This document shows, in pieces, positions 51,096-58,214 of a stretch of 64,000 nt of DNA. The translations under genes were made by a program, and so were the position numbers. Numbering within the stretch: the stretch's first letter is position 1; the number at the start of each line of letters is the position of its first letter. The notes beneath the pieces are model-generated. The model had not been told where the DNA came from. It did no database searches and saw only the letters and a program-made list of their open reading frames with translations. The stretch lies in NCBI GenBank assembly GCA_041399155.1, contig JAWKTI010000003.1:620001-684000 (forward strand), read 5' to 3'. This DNA is from Zavarzinella sp. (GTDB lineage Bacteria > Planctomycetota > Planctomycetia > Gemmatales > Gemmataceae).

Positions 51096-51309
51096 TGCAG
51101 TAGTCGATATCCCCAAATTTCCAAGGCCTGCAAGGCCGTCTGACTCCGTAAACGGCATCTGGTTTTTGAACACAGACTTTACCGCCCGATTTACACAGAA
51201 GATTGCTGGGTAATTCAATTCGTGAGACGGCGTTTCAAGTCGTCGCCAGCAAGGCCGCGAAGACTCAAAGAGATTCTGATGTTTAAAAACTCATGGCGGA
51301 ACGCCCATG

Positions 51310-51855
51310 TTACATAGCGATAGATATGCGATTGTGTACCGCAGCGTTCGCAGTAAGAGAGTTTCTTAACCAAACAGTGATGATTCCTGCCAAACCTCCG
51401 AAATAACTAACATTGTGCATTGTTCCCGCTCGCACAAATCCCACATCGTCGATAATCTCATTTCCGTAGCGAAAAACCTGACCTGCGCTCTGCTCATCTA
51501 CTGTGATAAAAGCGTAGATTAATGCAGCAATGCCACAGATCAGGGTGGTAGCAGCTACGATGAAATAACTGAGTAGAGTTTCCCGGAAGAAAGTTGATTT
51601 TTGACGAAAAAGCAGCCCCACTGAGATGAGGACGCTGCTGATAAAGAGCCCCATCCACCAGGCTGCTTTCCATCCCACGAGCGCCGCACCAATTCGATCT
51701 GGAACATCCGTTTGAATTAGAAATTGCTCGAACTTGTACTGGGTAAAATATTCCGGGCAGATGGTATAGGAAATCTGGTTATGCAGTGCACCATAAGTGC
51801 CTGCGGCCAAACAGGCAATTGCAACCAACACTGAAATCTGAAACAATCTAACCAT
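51310..51855 (-). CDS. conserved hypothetical membrane protein, paralogue of 9514-10071
   Basis: The 181-residue protein has four membrane segments (about 5-25, 60-82, 95-120 and 150-170). It repeats the family motif as HNQISYTICPEYFTQYKFEQF after the first, and AGTMHNVSYFGGLAGIITVW near the end. Overall layout and length match the other copy. The cysteine in TICPEYF replaces serine. It is alone on its strand between a phosphatase and a glycosyltransferase gene. Confidence 0.75.
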   Translation of the reverse strand: MVRLFQISVLVAIACLAAGTYGALHNQISYTICPEYFTQYKFEQFLIQTDVPDRIGAALVGWKAAWWMGLFISSVLISVGLLFRQKSTFFRETLLSYFIVAATTLICGIAALIYAFITVDEQSAGQVFRYGNEIIDDVGFVRAGTMHNVSYFGGLAGIITVWLRNSLTANAAVHNRISIAM

Positions 51856-52003
51856 GGGACGAACTTCCGTAATCCTGCGTCGTTTACCATTGTATCAGAC
51901 AAACTGATGTGGCACGCAACGAACAGATTCAGGCTGCTTTGGCCTTGACGAAAATGCCCGATTCGGCGACAAGTCGCTTTCTCACCTGACTGGGTCGAAC
52001 GGT

Positions 52004-52777
52004 ATGTCTACGATTGGACTCTCCCTGATCATTCCTGCTTATAACGAGCAGGAAGTTATCCAGATTGCGTTACAGGAAGCCCACGCTGCCCTTACCCGCC
52101 TGGGGTGGGATTTCGAAATTATTGTGGTGGACGATGGCTGCACCGACCTGACCGTTCAGCGGGTGCGGCAAATGATGGTAGACTTATCCGGTATTCGCCT
52201 GTTGTCGCTGCCCTTTAATCAGGGTTATGGTGCTGCTCTGCGGACTGGGTTTTTGCAGGCCAGCAAGCAGTTTGTTGCCTTTACCGATGCGGATTGCCAG
52301 TTCTACATCGAAGATCTGGAACTGCTGATGAATCGCACGCACCTCGCCGATATTGTGGTGGGGAATCGGGCAGATCGACAGGACCCGTGGCTGCGCAAGT
52401 TTTATTCCCGCAACTATAACCGGCTGGTCCGCACCTTGCTGCGAACCCAGGTAAAAGATTGCGATTGTGCTCTTAAAGTGTTTCACAGTAATAGTTTGCG
52501 GCAAATTCTCCCTGCCACTGACGGCTTCTTCATCAATGCGGAAATGCTGTCCAAAGCCCACCAGCAACAGATGAAGATCGAACAGGTCGATGTACGTCAT
52601 CGCCCACGTGCAGCGGGGGTCAGCAAAGTTTCGCTGATCGAAATCCCAAAAATTATGCTTAGGATTGCCAAATACTGGTATCAGAGCCGTCGCAAGCCGG
52701 TACCAGTGGCAGAAAATGTCTCCTACCTGGCCATTGGTGGGGAAATTGCCATTGAAGACGCCTACGGCATGGCCTGA
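52004..52777 (+). CDS. glycosyltransferase family 2 (dolichyl-phosphate mannosyltransferase-like)
   Basis: The 257-residue protein has the GT-A fold: LSLIIPAYNEQEVIQIAL at the start, IIVVDDGCTDLTV, FNQGYGAALRTGFLQA and the metal-binding FTDADCQF (DxD). The later VKDCDCALKVF and FFINAEMLSKAHQQ segments and the HRPRAAGVSK motif are typical of DPM1/GtrB-like enzymes that charge a polyprenyl phosphate. The usual two C-terminal membrane segments are absent, so it is soluble or peripheral. GTG or ATG choice is not in doubt; the ATG at 52004 is the first. Confidence 0.87.
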   Translation: MSTIGLSLIIPAYNEQEVIQIALQEAHAALTRLGWDFEIIVVDDGCTDLTVQRVRQMMVDLSGIRLLSLPFNQGYGAALRTGFLQASKQFVAFTDADCQFYIEDLELLMNRTHLADIVVGNRADRQDPWLRKFYSRNYNRLVRTLLRTQVKDCDCALKVFHSNSLRQILPATDGFFINAEMLSKAHQQQMKIEQVDVRHRPRAAGVSKVSLIEIPKIMLRIAKYWYQSRRKPVPVAENVSYLAIGGEIAIEDAYGMA

Positions 52778-52851
52778 TTGTGGGAAATCAGCCCACCTGA
52801 AGGCACAATTTCGTAAAAAAGCTGGGTAATGGTACGCCAGCTCGATCAGCA

Positions 52852-53616
52852 ATGAACCTTCGACCCGATTTTGTGCCCGAACGCACTTGCTGGTTCAATC
52901 GACTGCACCCGGTTGCCCGCACTTCAGCAATTGTGGTAACTGGTTTTACAGCAATTGTTTACGACAAATTTCCTTTGTTGTTTGCCACCTTTTCCCTTGC
53001 CACCATTGGAGCGGCAATTTCCATTGACAAACTGCGTTGGCTTGGCATTCGGCTGCTGGGGTTGACGCTTGCTATTGTGCCTTTTTTGCTTTACTTGATT
53101 CTTTACGTACCCGAAGCTGGTGCCCGACCCAGTTCATTTGCACCCCATGTTAGTTGGTACGGTGCTGAACAGGCGGGGAAAATGGTGCTGCGGATGACCA
53201 CGCTGTTTTTGCTGGGCAGCACGCTGTTTGCTGGCAAACAGTTCGAACGACTAACGAAAATTCTCTCCCCACTGCCTGTGGTGGGGAAACTGGCCACCAT
53301 GCCCCTGTTAACTCTGAATTATCTGCAGTTGTTTCTGAAAGAACTTTCACAATTGCGTATCTCCTTACGGGTGCGGGGTTTCCGCAACAAAATGAGCTGG
53401 CACGCCTATCACACGGCCTCGGCTGTGCTGGGTTCGTTGATAGTTCGCAGTGTCGATCGTGCAGAACGGGTGAACCATGCACTTCGGGCACGTGGCTTTA
53501 CGGGCACTTTTCCCAACTGGGCCCCACCCCGTTGGCAGTGGGGCGACACCGTGACATTTGTTTTGTCAATCTGCTGTTTGACTGTTGTCTCCATCCAGAA
53601 AGCGGGGCTGCTCTAA
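52852..53616 (+). CDS. energy-coupling factor transporter T component (CbiQ/EcfT)
   Basis: The 254-residue membrane protein has about five to six segments, and two characteristic arginine motifs that couple to the ATPase: SLRVRGFR (about residues 177-184) and HALRARGFTG (about 211-220). ECF transporters import vitamins or metal ions with the help of a separate substrate-binding S protein. None is encoded here. Its stop overlaps the ATPase start (TAATG). The N-terminal WFNRLHPVARTSAIVV is typical of CbiQ. Confidence 0.85.
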   Translation: MNLRPDFVPERTCWFNRLHPVARTSAIVVTGFTAIVYDKFPLLFATFSLATIGAAISIDKLRWLGIRLLGLTLAIVPFLLYLILYVPEAGARPSSFAPHVSWYGAEQAGKMVLRMTTLFLLGSTLFAGKQFERLTKILSPLPVVGKLATMPLLTLNYLQLFLKELSQLRISLRVRGFRNKMSWHAYHTASAVLGSLIVRSVDRAERVNHALRARGFTGTFPNWAPPRWQWGDTVTFVLSICCLTVVSIQKAGLL

Positions 53617-54317
53617 TGCACATTCAGGTGGAAGCCCTGCAATTTTCTTTCCCCAACGGCAAGCAATGCTTTGCTGGTGTCTCGTTGCAAGTGCCTGCTG
53701 GTCAGGCACTTGGGGTTGTGGGTGCGAACGGTGCCGGCAAGTCGACGCTGCTTTTCTGTATTGGTGGGATTCATCGTTGCCCCACCGGTATGGTGCGGAT
53801 TGACGAACTCGACCTGGGCCTGCCGGAGCACCGCAAGCGTTTACCACAGTACGTGGGGATTGTGTTTCAGGATAGCACCGACCAGCTATTTTGCAGTTCT
53901 GTGGCAGAAGAAGTGGCCTTTGGCCCCATCAACCTGGGGAAATCGAAAGTGGAAGTTGCATCGGCAGTGGAACGCAGCCTGGCCCACGTCGGCATGTTGG
54001 AAGCAAAAGACCGTGTCCCACGACAGCTTTCCGGTGGGGAACAACGCAAAGTGGCCCTGGCCAGCGTACTGGCAATGGAACCACAACTACTGCTGCTGGA
54101 TGAACCCACCATGTTTCTGGACCCACGCTCCCGCAAACAACTGGCAACAATTCTGAATTCGCTGGCGATTACGAAAATGGTGGCTTCCCATGACCTTGGG
54201 TTTATTCGGAAAACCTGCGAACGGGTAATCGTGCTGGATCAGGGAAAGATTATCCGCGACGGCCCCACTGATGTACTGGATGAACCAGAAATCCTGCAGA
54301 TCCTCGGCCAGGATTAG
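53616..54317 (+). CDS. energy-coupling factor transporter ATPase (CbiO/EcfA)
   Basis: The 233-residue ABC ATPase has Walker A GANGAGKST at 36-44, Q-loop VGIVFQDSTDQLF, signature LSGGEQRKVALASVLAM and Walker B LLLLDEPTMFLDPRSR, and the H-loop MVASHDLGFI. The VFQDSTDQLF segment is diagnostic of cobalt/ECF-type ATPases. Only one ATPase is present, so it probably works as a homodimer with the T protein before it. All catalytic residues are intact. Confidence 0.92.
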   Translation: MHIQVEALQFSFPNGKQCFAGVSLQVPAGQALGVVGANGAGKSTLLFCIGGIHRCPTGMVRIDELDLGLPEHRKRLPQYVGIVFQDSTDQLFCSSVAEEVAFGPINLGKSKVEVASAVERSLAHVGMLEAKDRVPRQLSGGEQRKVALASVLAMEPQLLLLDEPTMFLDPRSRKQLATILNSLAITKMVASHDLGFIRKTCERVIVLDQGKIIRDGPTDVLDEPEILQILGQD

Positions 54318-54332
54318 AGTCATTTTTACATC

Positions 54333-54425
54333 ATGATTGAGTTTGTCGGCCAACGGGGTTTACGGCGGTTCTATCTGTTTCATGCTGAACCAGAGAATTG
54401 GTGGCAGGAAACCCCTGAAAGATGA
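54333..54425 (+). CDS. possible 30-residue protein after the ECF ATPase
   Basis: An ATG 15 bases after the ATPase stop opens MIEFVGQRGLRRFYLFHAEP and ends PENWWQETPER. It has a reasonable amino-acid mix and the same strand as the transporter genes, but no ribosome site is obvious. It may be chance. Confidence 0.25.
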   Translation: MIEFVGQRGLRRFYLFHAEPENWWQETPER

Positions 54426-54517
54426 TTACTGATCCGAAAAATATTCAGAAGATGCGTTTTCCGCGAGTTATTAGGTTGCTAATAAACGGATGCGGAGAAC
54501 AACTGGGTAATCCCCGT

Positions 54518-54925
54518 TCAGCCAAGGTCGGGTGGGAGAACCAGGCCACTCATGGGATCGCTCATCACTGGAATACTGGGGATGGTGCGGAGCAGTTTGC
54601 CAGTTTTCGCATCAATGATCAACTCATCGCCTTCATCGTTGATTTTGATCATCACCACCTGCACACCATTAACTTCTGCAGCAGCCAGCCGAAACTTTTC
54701 GGGTAAGGCGGTGCTATCCATCGGATCGATCGGCAGCGGATTTGCCACAAGTTCAATCGGCCCATCAACAGGTGGGGGAGGAATTCTGCTCACGGAATAG
54801 TCCACATCGGACGAGTTGCACGTAAACATAAACAGTAACGCTACTGTGAAAGGCATCAGCAGCAGATACAGTTTCGATCGTGGGCTGATCATTCTGGCTC
54901 GGTTCTGTGATAATGTGGGTCTCAT
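54518..54925 (-). CDS. hypothetical membrane-anchored or lipoprotein (135 aa)
   Basis: The product has a basic start, a hydrophobic segment (LYLLLMPFTVALLFMFTC, about residues 19-36) that could be a lipoprotein signal with the Cys at the end, and a proline-rich region (SRIPPPPVDGPI). A short beta domain follows with VVMIKINDEGDELIIDAKTGKL and ends PDLG. A later ATG at 54892 would start closer to the hydrophobic segment. No family is recognised. Confidence 0.55.
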   Translation of the reverse strand: MRPTLSQNRARMISPRSKLYLLLMPFTVALLFMFTCNSSDVDYSVSRIPPPPVDGPIELVANPLPIDPMDSTALPEKFRLAAAEVNGVQVVMIKINDEGDELIIDAKTGKLLRTIPSIPVMSDPMSGLVLPPDLG

Positions 54926-55245
54926 CGTTTACTCATTATTCGGTTGTGGCAGGCATGGATCAAACGTCTTGATCCAGAAGAGGGATTGCCCACAACGGTA
55001 CACTCAAAAAGACGATTGAACTTCAAAGTTCTATCAGTCGCTAGCACTTCTACTGTTACATTCGCTGCAAAACTGACGATATTTCAAGAAATCTAAATAA
55101 TTCATAGGAAGATCGAAATGAAGAAATGGTGAATTGCCGAGAGTGGGTGCACTATGCCCATCAGCCATTTTTGTCGGAAAATATTGCAATATGAAAATGC
55201 AATAATGTAATACGGTTATTGCAAGTATTTATTTGATAAGCACTT
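54926..55245. other. intergenic region upstream of birA
   Basis: This 320-base stretch between divergent genes is AT-rich near the right end (AATATTGCAATATGAAAATGCAATAATG), where promoter elements of birA are likely. No gene or repeat is seen. Confidence 0.5.
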
Positions 55246-56028
55246 ATGGAACAAGCAGCACAATATTCCTCCCGCACATGGGTGGGGAAGCAGCACCTGC
55301 ATTTGGTAGAAACGGATAGCACCAATAATCGGGCGTTGGAGTATATTCACCAGCCTGATGCCCACGGATTGGTGATCAGTGCGGAGACGCAAACCAGCGG
55401 ACGTGGGCAATATGGACGCACGTGGCAGGATGGCACCGGTCAGGCAGTGCTGCTGAGCGTTCTGCTCTATCCTTCCCAAATTATCCAGCGTGCCAGCATC
55501 ATGACCGCCTACGGTGCGATTGCAGTCGCACAGACGCTGGAGCATTTCGTAAATGAAAAACCTCTCATTAAATGGCCGAATGATGTACTGGTGAATGGCA
55601 AAAAGGTGTGCGGAATCCTGCTGGAAGGTGGCACCACCCCGCACCAGGTGCCGTATGTGGTGATTGGGATTGGTTTAAATGTGCGGCAGACGCAGGCGTA
55701 TTTTGATGCTGCAGGTTTGCCCCAGGGTGGATCGCTGCAAACCGTTACTGGAAAAGAACTTAAGACATCCGATGTGCGGGACTGCCTGATTGATCAACTG
55801 GATCGGCTTTACGGGGAACTTCAGGCACGTGGCCCCTGTGTTCTGGAAGAGAAATGGGTGGAATACACCCAGTTATCAGGAAGACAGGTCCAGGTCGTGC
55901 TGCACCGTGGGGATATTCTGGTGGGAATTCTCCACCAGCAGCAGTTCGGGCAGATCGTGGTGCGGCACCCCACGGGAATGTGGCATGGTGCACCAGAAGA
56001 GATTCGGAATATTTTTCTAATCAGATGA
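55246..56028 (+). CDS. birA: biotin--[acetyl-CoA-carboxylase] ligase
   Basis: BirA attaches biotin to the carrier domain of acetyl-CoA carboxylase. The 260-residue product has the ATP/biotin motif SGRGQYGRTW (51-60), KWPNDVLVNGKKVCGIL (109-124, with the catalytic lysine of KxCGIL) and a C-terminal SH3-like domain (QVQVVLHRGDILVGIL). It lacks the N-terminal helix-turn-helix of E. coli BirA, so it is a monofunctional ligase, not a repressor. It is a single gene with a plausible upstream promoter. Confidence 0.93.
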   Translation: MEQAAQYSSRTWVGKQHLHLVETDSTNNRALEYIHQPDAHGLVISAETQTSGRGQYGRTWQDGTGQAVLLSVLLYPSQIIQRASIMTAYGAIAVAQTLEHFVNEKPLIKWPNDVLVNGKKVCGILLEGGTTPHQVPYVVIGIGLNVRQTQAYFDAAGLPQGGSLQTVTGKELKTSDVRDCLIDQLDRLYGELQARGPCVLEEKWVEYTQLSGRQVQVVLHRGDILVGILHQQQFGQIVVRHPTGMWHGAPEEIRNIFLIR

Positions 56029-56613
56029 AAAGCATTCCGTAGCCAACATATAGATGTAGCCAAGTTTCGTTTTCGCGACATTTAGTCGAACCACATGTCA
56101 TTTCGAAGGCCAGTACCAGCTAAAACTGCCTATTTTTTCCAATGGAAAGAAAGAAAAAGTATCGATTTTGCAAATTCCGGAAATTTTCCTTGCAGGAAGT
56201 TGCAGAATTGAGTAGACTGCTTTAGCTGGTAGGTTGGTCACTGTGGAAGATATGTTGAATCGAATTGTAAGACGAGACAGCTTCTCAGGTCGGGTTTCGG
56301 CCGCACATTGGAATCGGAACGAGTGAAGCAGGATTGTGTCACCGTGATTTTAATGAGTAGAGATGGTTACCCTTTATTGATTCCTCCTTTCCATCATTGA
56401 ATGGTATGCAGTTACTGTGGTGTGGGCCTTGGACAGGTTCTGCATAGGGTACGGTGTGCTGAAGTTATGTAGTCGAGCCTTGACCGATTGATTAGTCGGA
56501 GTATTTTTGGCTGTTTCGTTTCTTGTTTGAAGGTTTTGTTGCAGTTACGGACTCGTAGTTTGGTTGCGAGCAGCAGAACCAGGAGCCCAAAGTGGTGCTC
56601 CGGAGTGTTTGAG
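56029..56613. other. long leader region of the RNA-binding protein gene
   Basis: These 585 bases hold no supportable gene; the frame open from 56488 into the RRM gene lacks protein character before 56614. A long untranslated leader would fit cold- or stress-regulated RRM genes, and the region has several G-rich short helices, but I cannot identify a named RNA element. Confidence 0.45.
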
Positions 56614-57069
56614 ATGGTGAATATTTATGTAGGGAATCTTTCCTGGAATTGCTCAGATGACGATCTGTTCCAATTGTTTTCGGAACACGGATCGGTCGAA
56701 AAGGCCCAGGTGATTCTGGATCGCGTGACCCGTCGGTCTCGCGGATTTGGCTTCGTAGAGATGCCAGATGGTGAACAAGCGACCGCAGCAGTGGCAGCAT
56801 TGAACAACACCATGTTCCAGGGCCGTCCACTGACCGTGAACGAAGCCCGCCCGCGTGAAGCTGGTGGTGGCGGCGGCGGTTACGGTGGTGGCAGTGGAGG
56901 TGGTGGCGGCGGCTACGGTGGTGGCTCCGGTGGCGGAGGCGGCCGTGGTGGTTCCGGCGGTGGCCGTGGCGGTTCCGGCGGTGGCGATCGTGGTGGTCGT
57001 CGTGGCGGTTCCGGTGGCTACCGTGATCGTGGTGGTGATGGTGGCTACGGTGGTGGCTACTCTGGTTGA
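56614..57069 (+). CDS. RRM glycine-rich RNA-binding protein
   Basis: From the ATG at 56614, with GGAG nine bases upstream, the 151-residue product has one RNA recognition motif (about residues 1-80): RNP2 IYVGNLSW and RNP1 RGFGFVEM, plus the family NNTMFQGRPLTVNEARPR end. The rest is a low-complexity Gly/Arg/Tyr/Ser tail (84-151), repeated GGGG(G)YGG and RGG units, likely to bind RNA loosely or phase separate. Bacterial Rbp proteins of this type are common in cyanobacteria and planctomycetes and are often cold-induced. A terminator follows. Confidence 0.92.
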   Translation: MVNIYVGNLSWNCSDDDLFQLFSEHGSVEKAQVILDRVTRRSRGFGFVEMPDGEQATAAVAALNNTMFQGRPLTVNEARPREAGGGGGGYGGGSGGGGGGYGGGSGGGGGRGGSGGGRGGSGGGDRGGRRGGSGGYRDRGGDGGYGGGYSG

Positions 57070-57115
57070 TTTTTCTCCCACCTGACGAAAATATTCCTGC
57101 TACAATAACTCTTAT

Positions 57116-57148
57116 AACCCGGCTGTTTGTTGCAGTCCGGGTTTTTTC
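57116..57148 (+). terminator. intrinsic terminator between the RRM gene and infA
   Basis: AACCCGG (57116-57122) pairs with CCGGGTT (57137-57143), followed by TTTTT and CC. It ends 60 bases before the infA start, so it may also act on read-through into infA. Confidence 0.75.
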
Positions 57149-57207
57149 CGTTACTGATTACTACTAATCAGCAATTTTTGTCTACATCGGGGAGGCTGAC
57201 ATTCTTT

Positions 57208-57426
57208 ATGGCGAAGGAAGAATCGATTGAGGTCGAAGGTCGTGTCAAGGAAGCACTTGCGAATACTCAATTTCGGGTCGAATTAGACCTCGGGGGCGAA
57301 ATTATTGCCCACGTTGCAGGTAAAATGCGTAAAAACTTTATCAAAATCATTCCAGGTGATCGCGTCAAGGTGGAAATCTCCCCTTACGATCTCACCCGTG
57401 GGCGTATTGTCTACCGGGCTCGTTAA
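57208..57426 (+). CDS. infA: translation initiation factor IF-1
   Basis: IF-1 blocks the A site during initiation. The 72-residue product, starting MAKEESIEVEGRVKEALANT, is full length, with FRVELDLGGEIIAHVAGKMR and IIPGDRVKVEISPYDLTRGR. GGGGAGG precedes the ATG. infA often lies near map and rpmJ; here it is 22 kb away from them, after an RNA-binding protein gene. Confidence 0.97.
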   Translation: MAKEESIEVEGRVKEALANTQFRVELDLGGEIIAHVAGKMRKNFIKIIPGDRVKVEISPYDLTRGRIVYRAR

Positions 57427-58214
57427 CCGGCTCTTTTGCCCCATGAGAAACTGTGTCAGCACCCATTCGTCGGTGCCAGGCGGTCAATTTGAAAAGAAAT
57501 TCCCATGATCGCACGCTTCTGCTCCCGGCGAATGAATTCGCACTGGATTCCCGCGTGCGCGGGAATGACGATTGGATATTTCTTTGCTTCTTTGTGGTTT
57601 TGCGGTCAATTTGAAAAGAAATTCCCATGATTGCACGCTTCTGCTCCCTGCGAATGAAATCGCACTGGATTCCCGCCTGCGCGGGAATAACGATTGTTGC
57701 AATTTGATTTCTTGGCGACTTGGCGTCTTGGTGGTCAAATTTTCCAGTTCAAGGGTTATGTAAATGTCCGTGTCGCACGCTTCCGGCGAATGAAATCGCA
57801 CTGGATTCACGCCTGCGCGGGAATGACGATTGTTGCTATTTGATTTCTTGGCGACTTGGCGGTCAAATTTTCCAGTTTAAGCGTTATGGAAATGTCCGTT
57901 TCGCACGCTTCCGCTCCCGGTGAATGAATTCGCACTGGATTCCCGCGTGCGTGGGAATGACGATCTGTTGCAATTTGATTTCTTGGCGACTTGGCGTCTT
58001 GGCGGTCAAATTTTCCAGTTCAAGGGTTATGGAAATGTCCGTTTCGCACGCTGCCGCTCCCGGCTCGTTTTGGCAAGTGCTTGGGAATAAGGATCAACTC
58101 AGGGCAGTTCACCTTCTGCCCACTATTGCCCACGGTGGGCGATTTGCAGTTATAATGAAGACGCGGTGTGGGTGCCAGCGCACCCTTTCCTAATTCCTTT
58201 CTAAGAGAAAAGTC
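57427..58214. repeat. repeat-filled intergenic region with 122-143 bp tandem units
   Basis: Units starting GGTCAA lie at 57482, 57604, 57733, 57861 and (partial) 58004, about 4.5 copies. Each has GCACGCTTC, GAATGAA(T/A)TCGCACTGGATT, then the palindrome TTCCCGCnTGCGCGGGAAT and ACGAT. The first two and the last three form two subtypes. The palindrome is the same as those at 12.0-12.5 kb. The last about 140 bases before 58215 are unique and probably carry the ABC gene promoter. Confidence 0.85.

Noticed and set aside
56029..56613. Stable RNA (SRP, 6S or tmRNA)
   Set aside because: None of the conserved signatures of these RNAs could be found.
56653..57081. Long Thr/Ala-rich frame opposite the RRM gene
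   Set aside because: It is the complement of the glycine-rich tail; low-complexity shadow.
57482..58075. CRISPR or attC array
   Set aside because: Units of 122-143 bp are tandem copies of each other without unique spacers, and there are no GTTRRRY cores or cassette genes.
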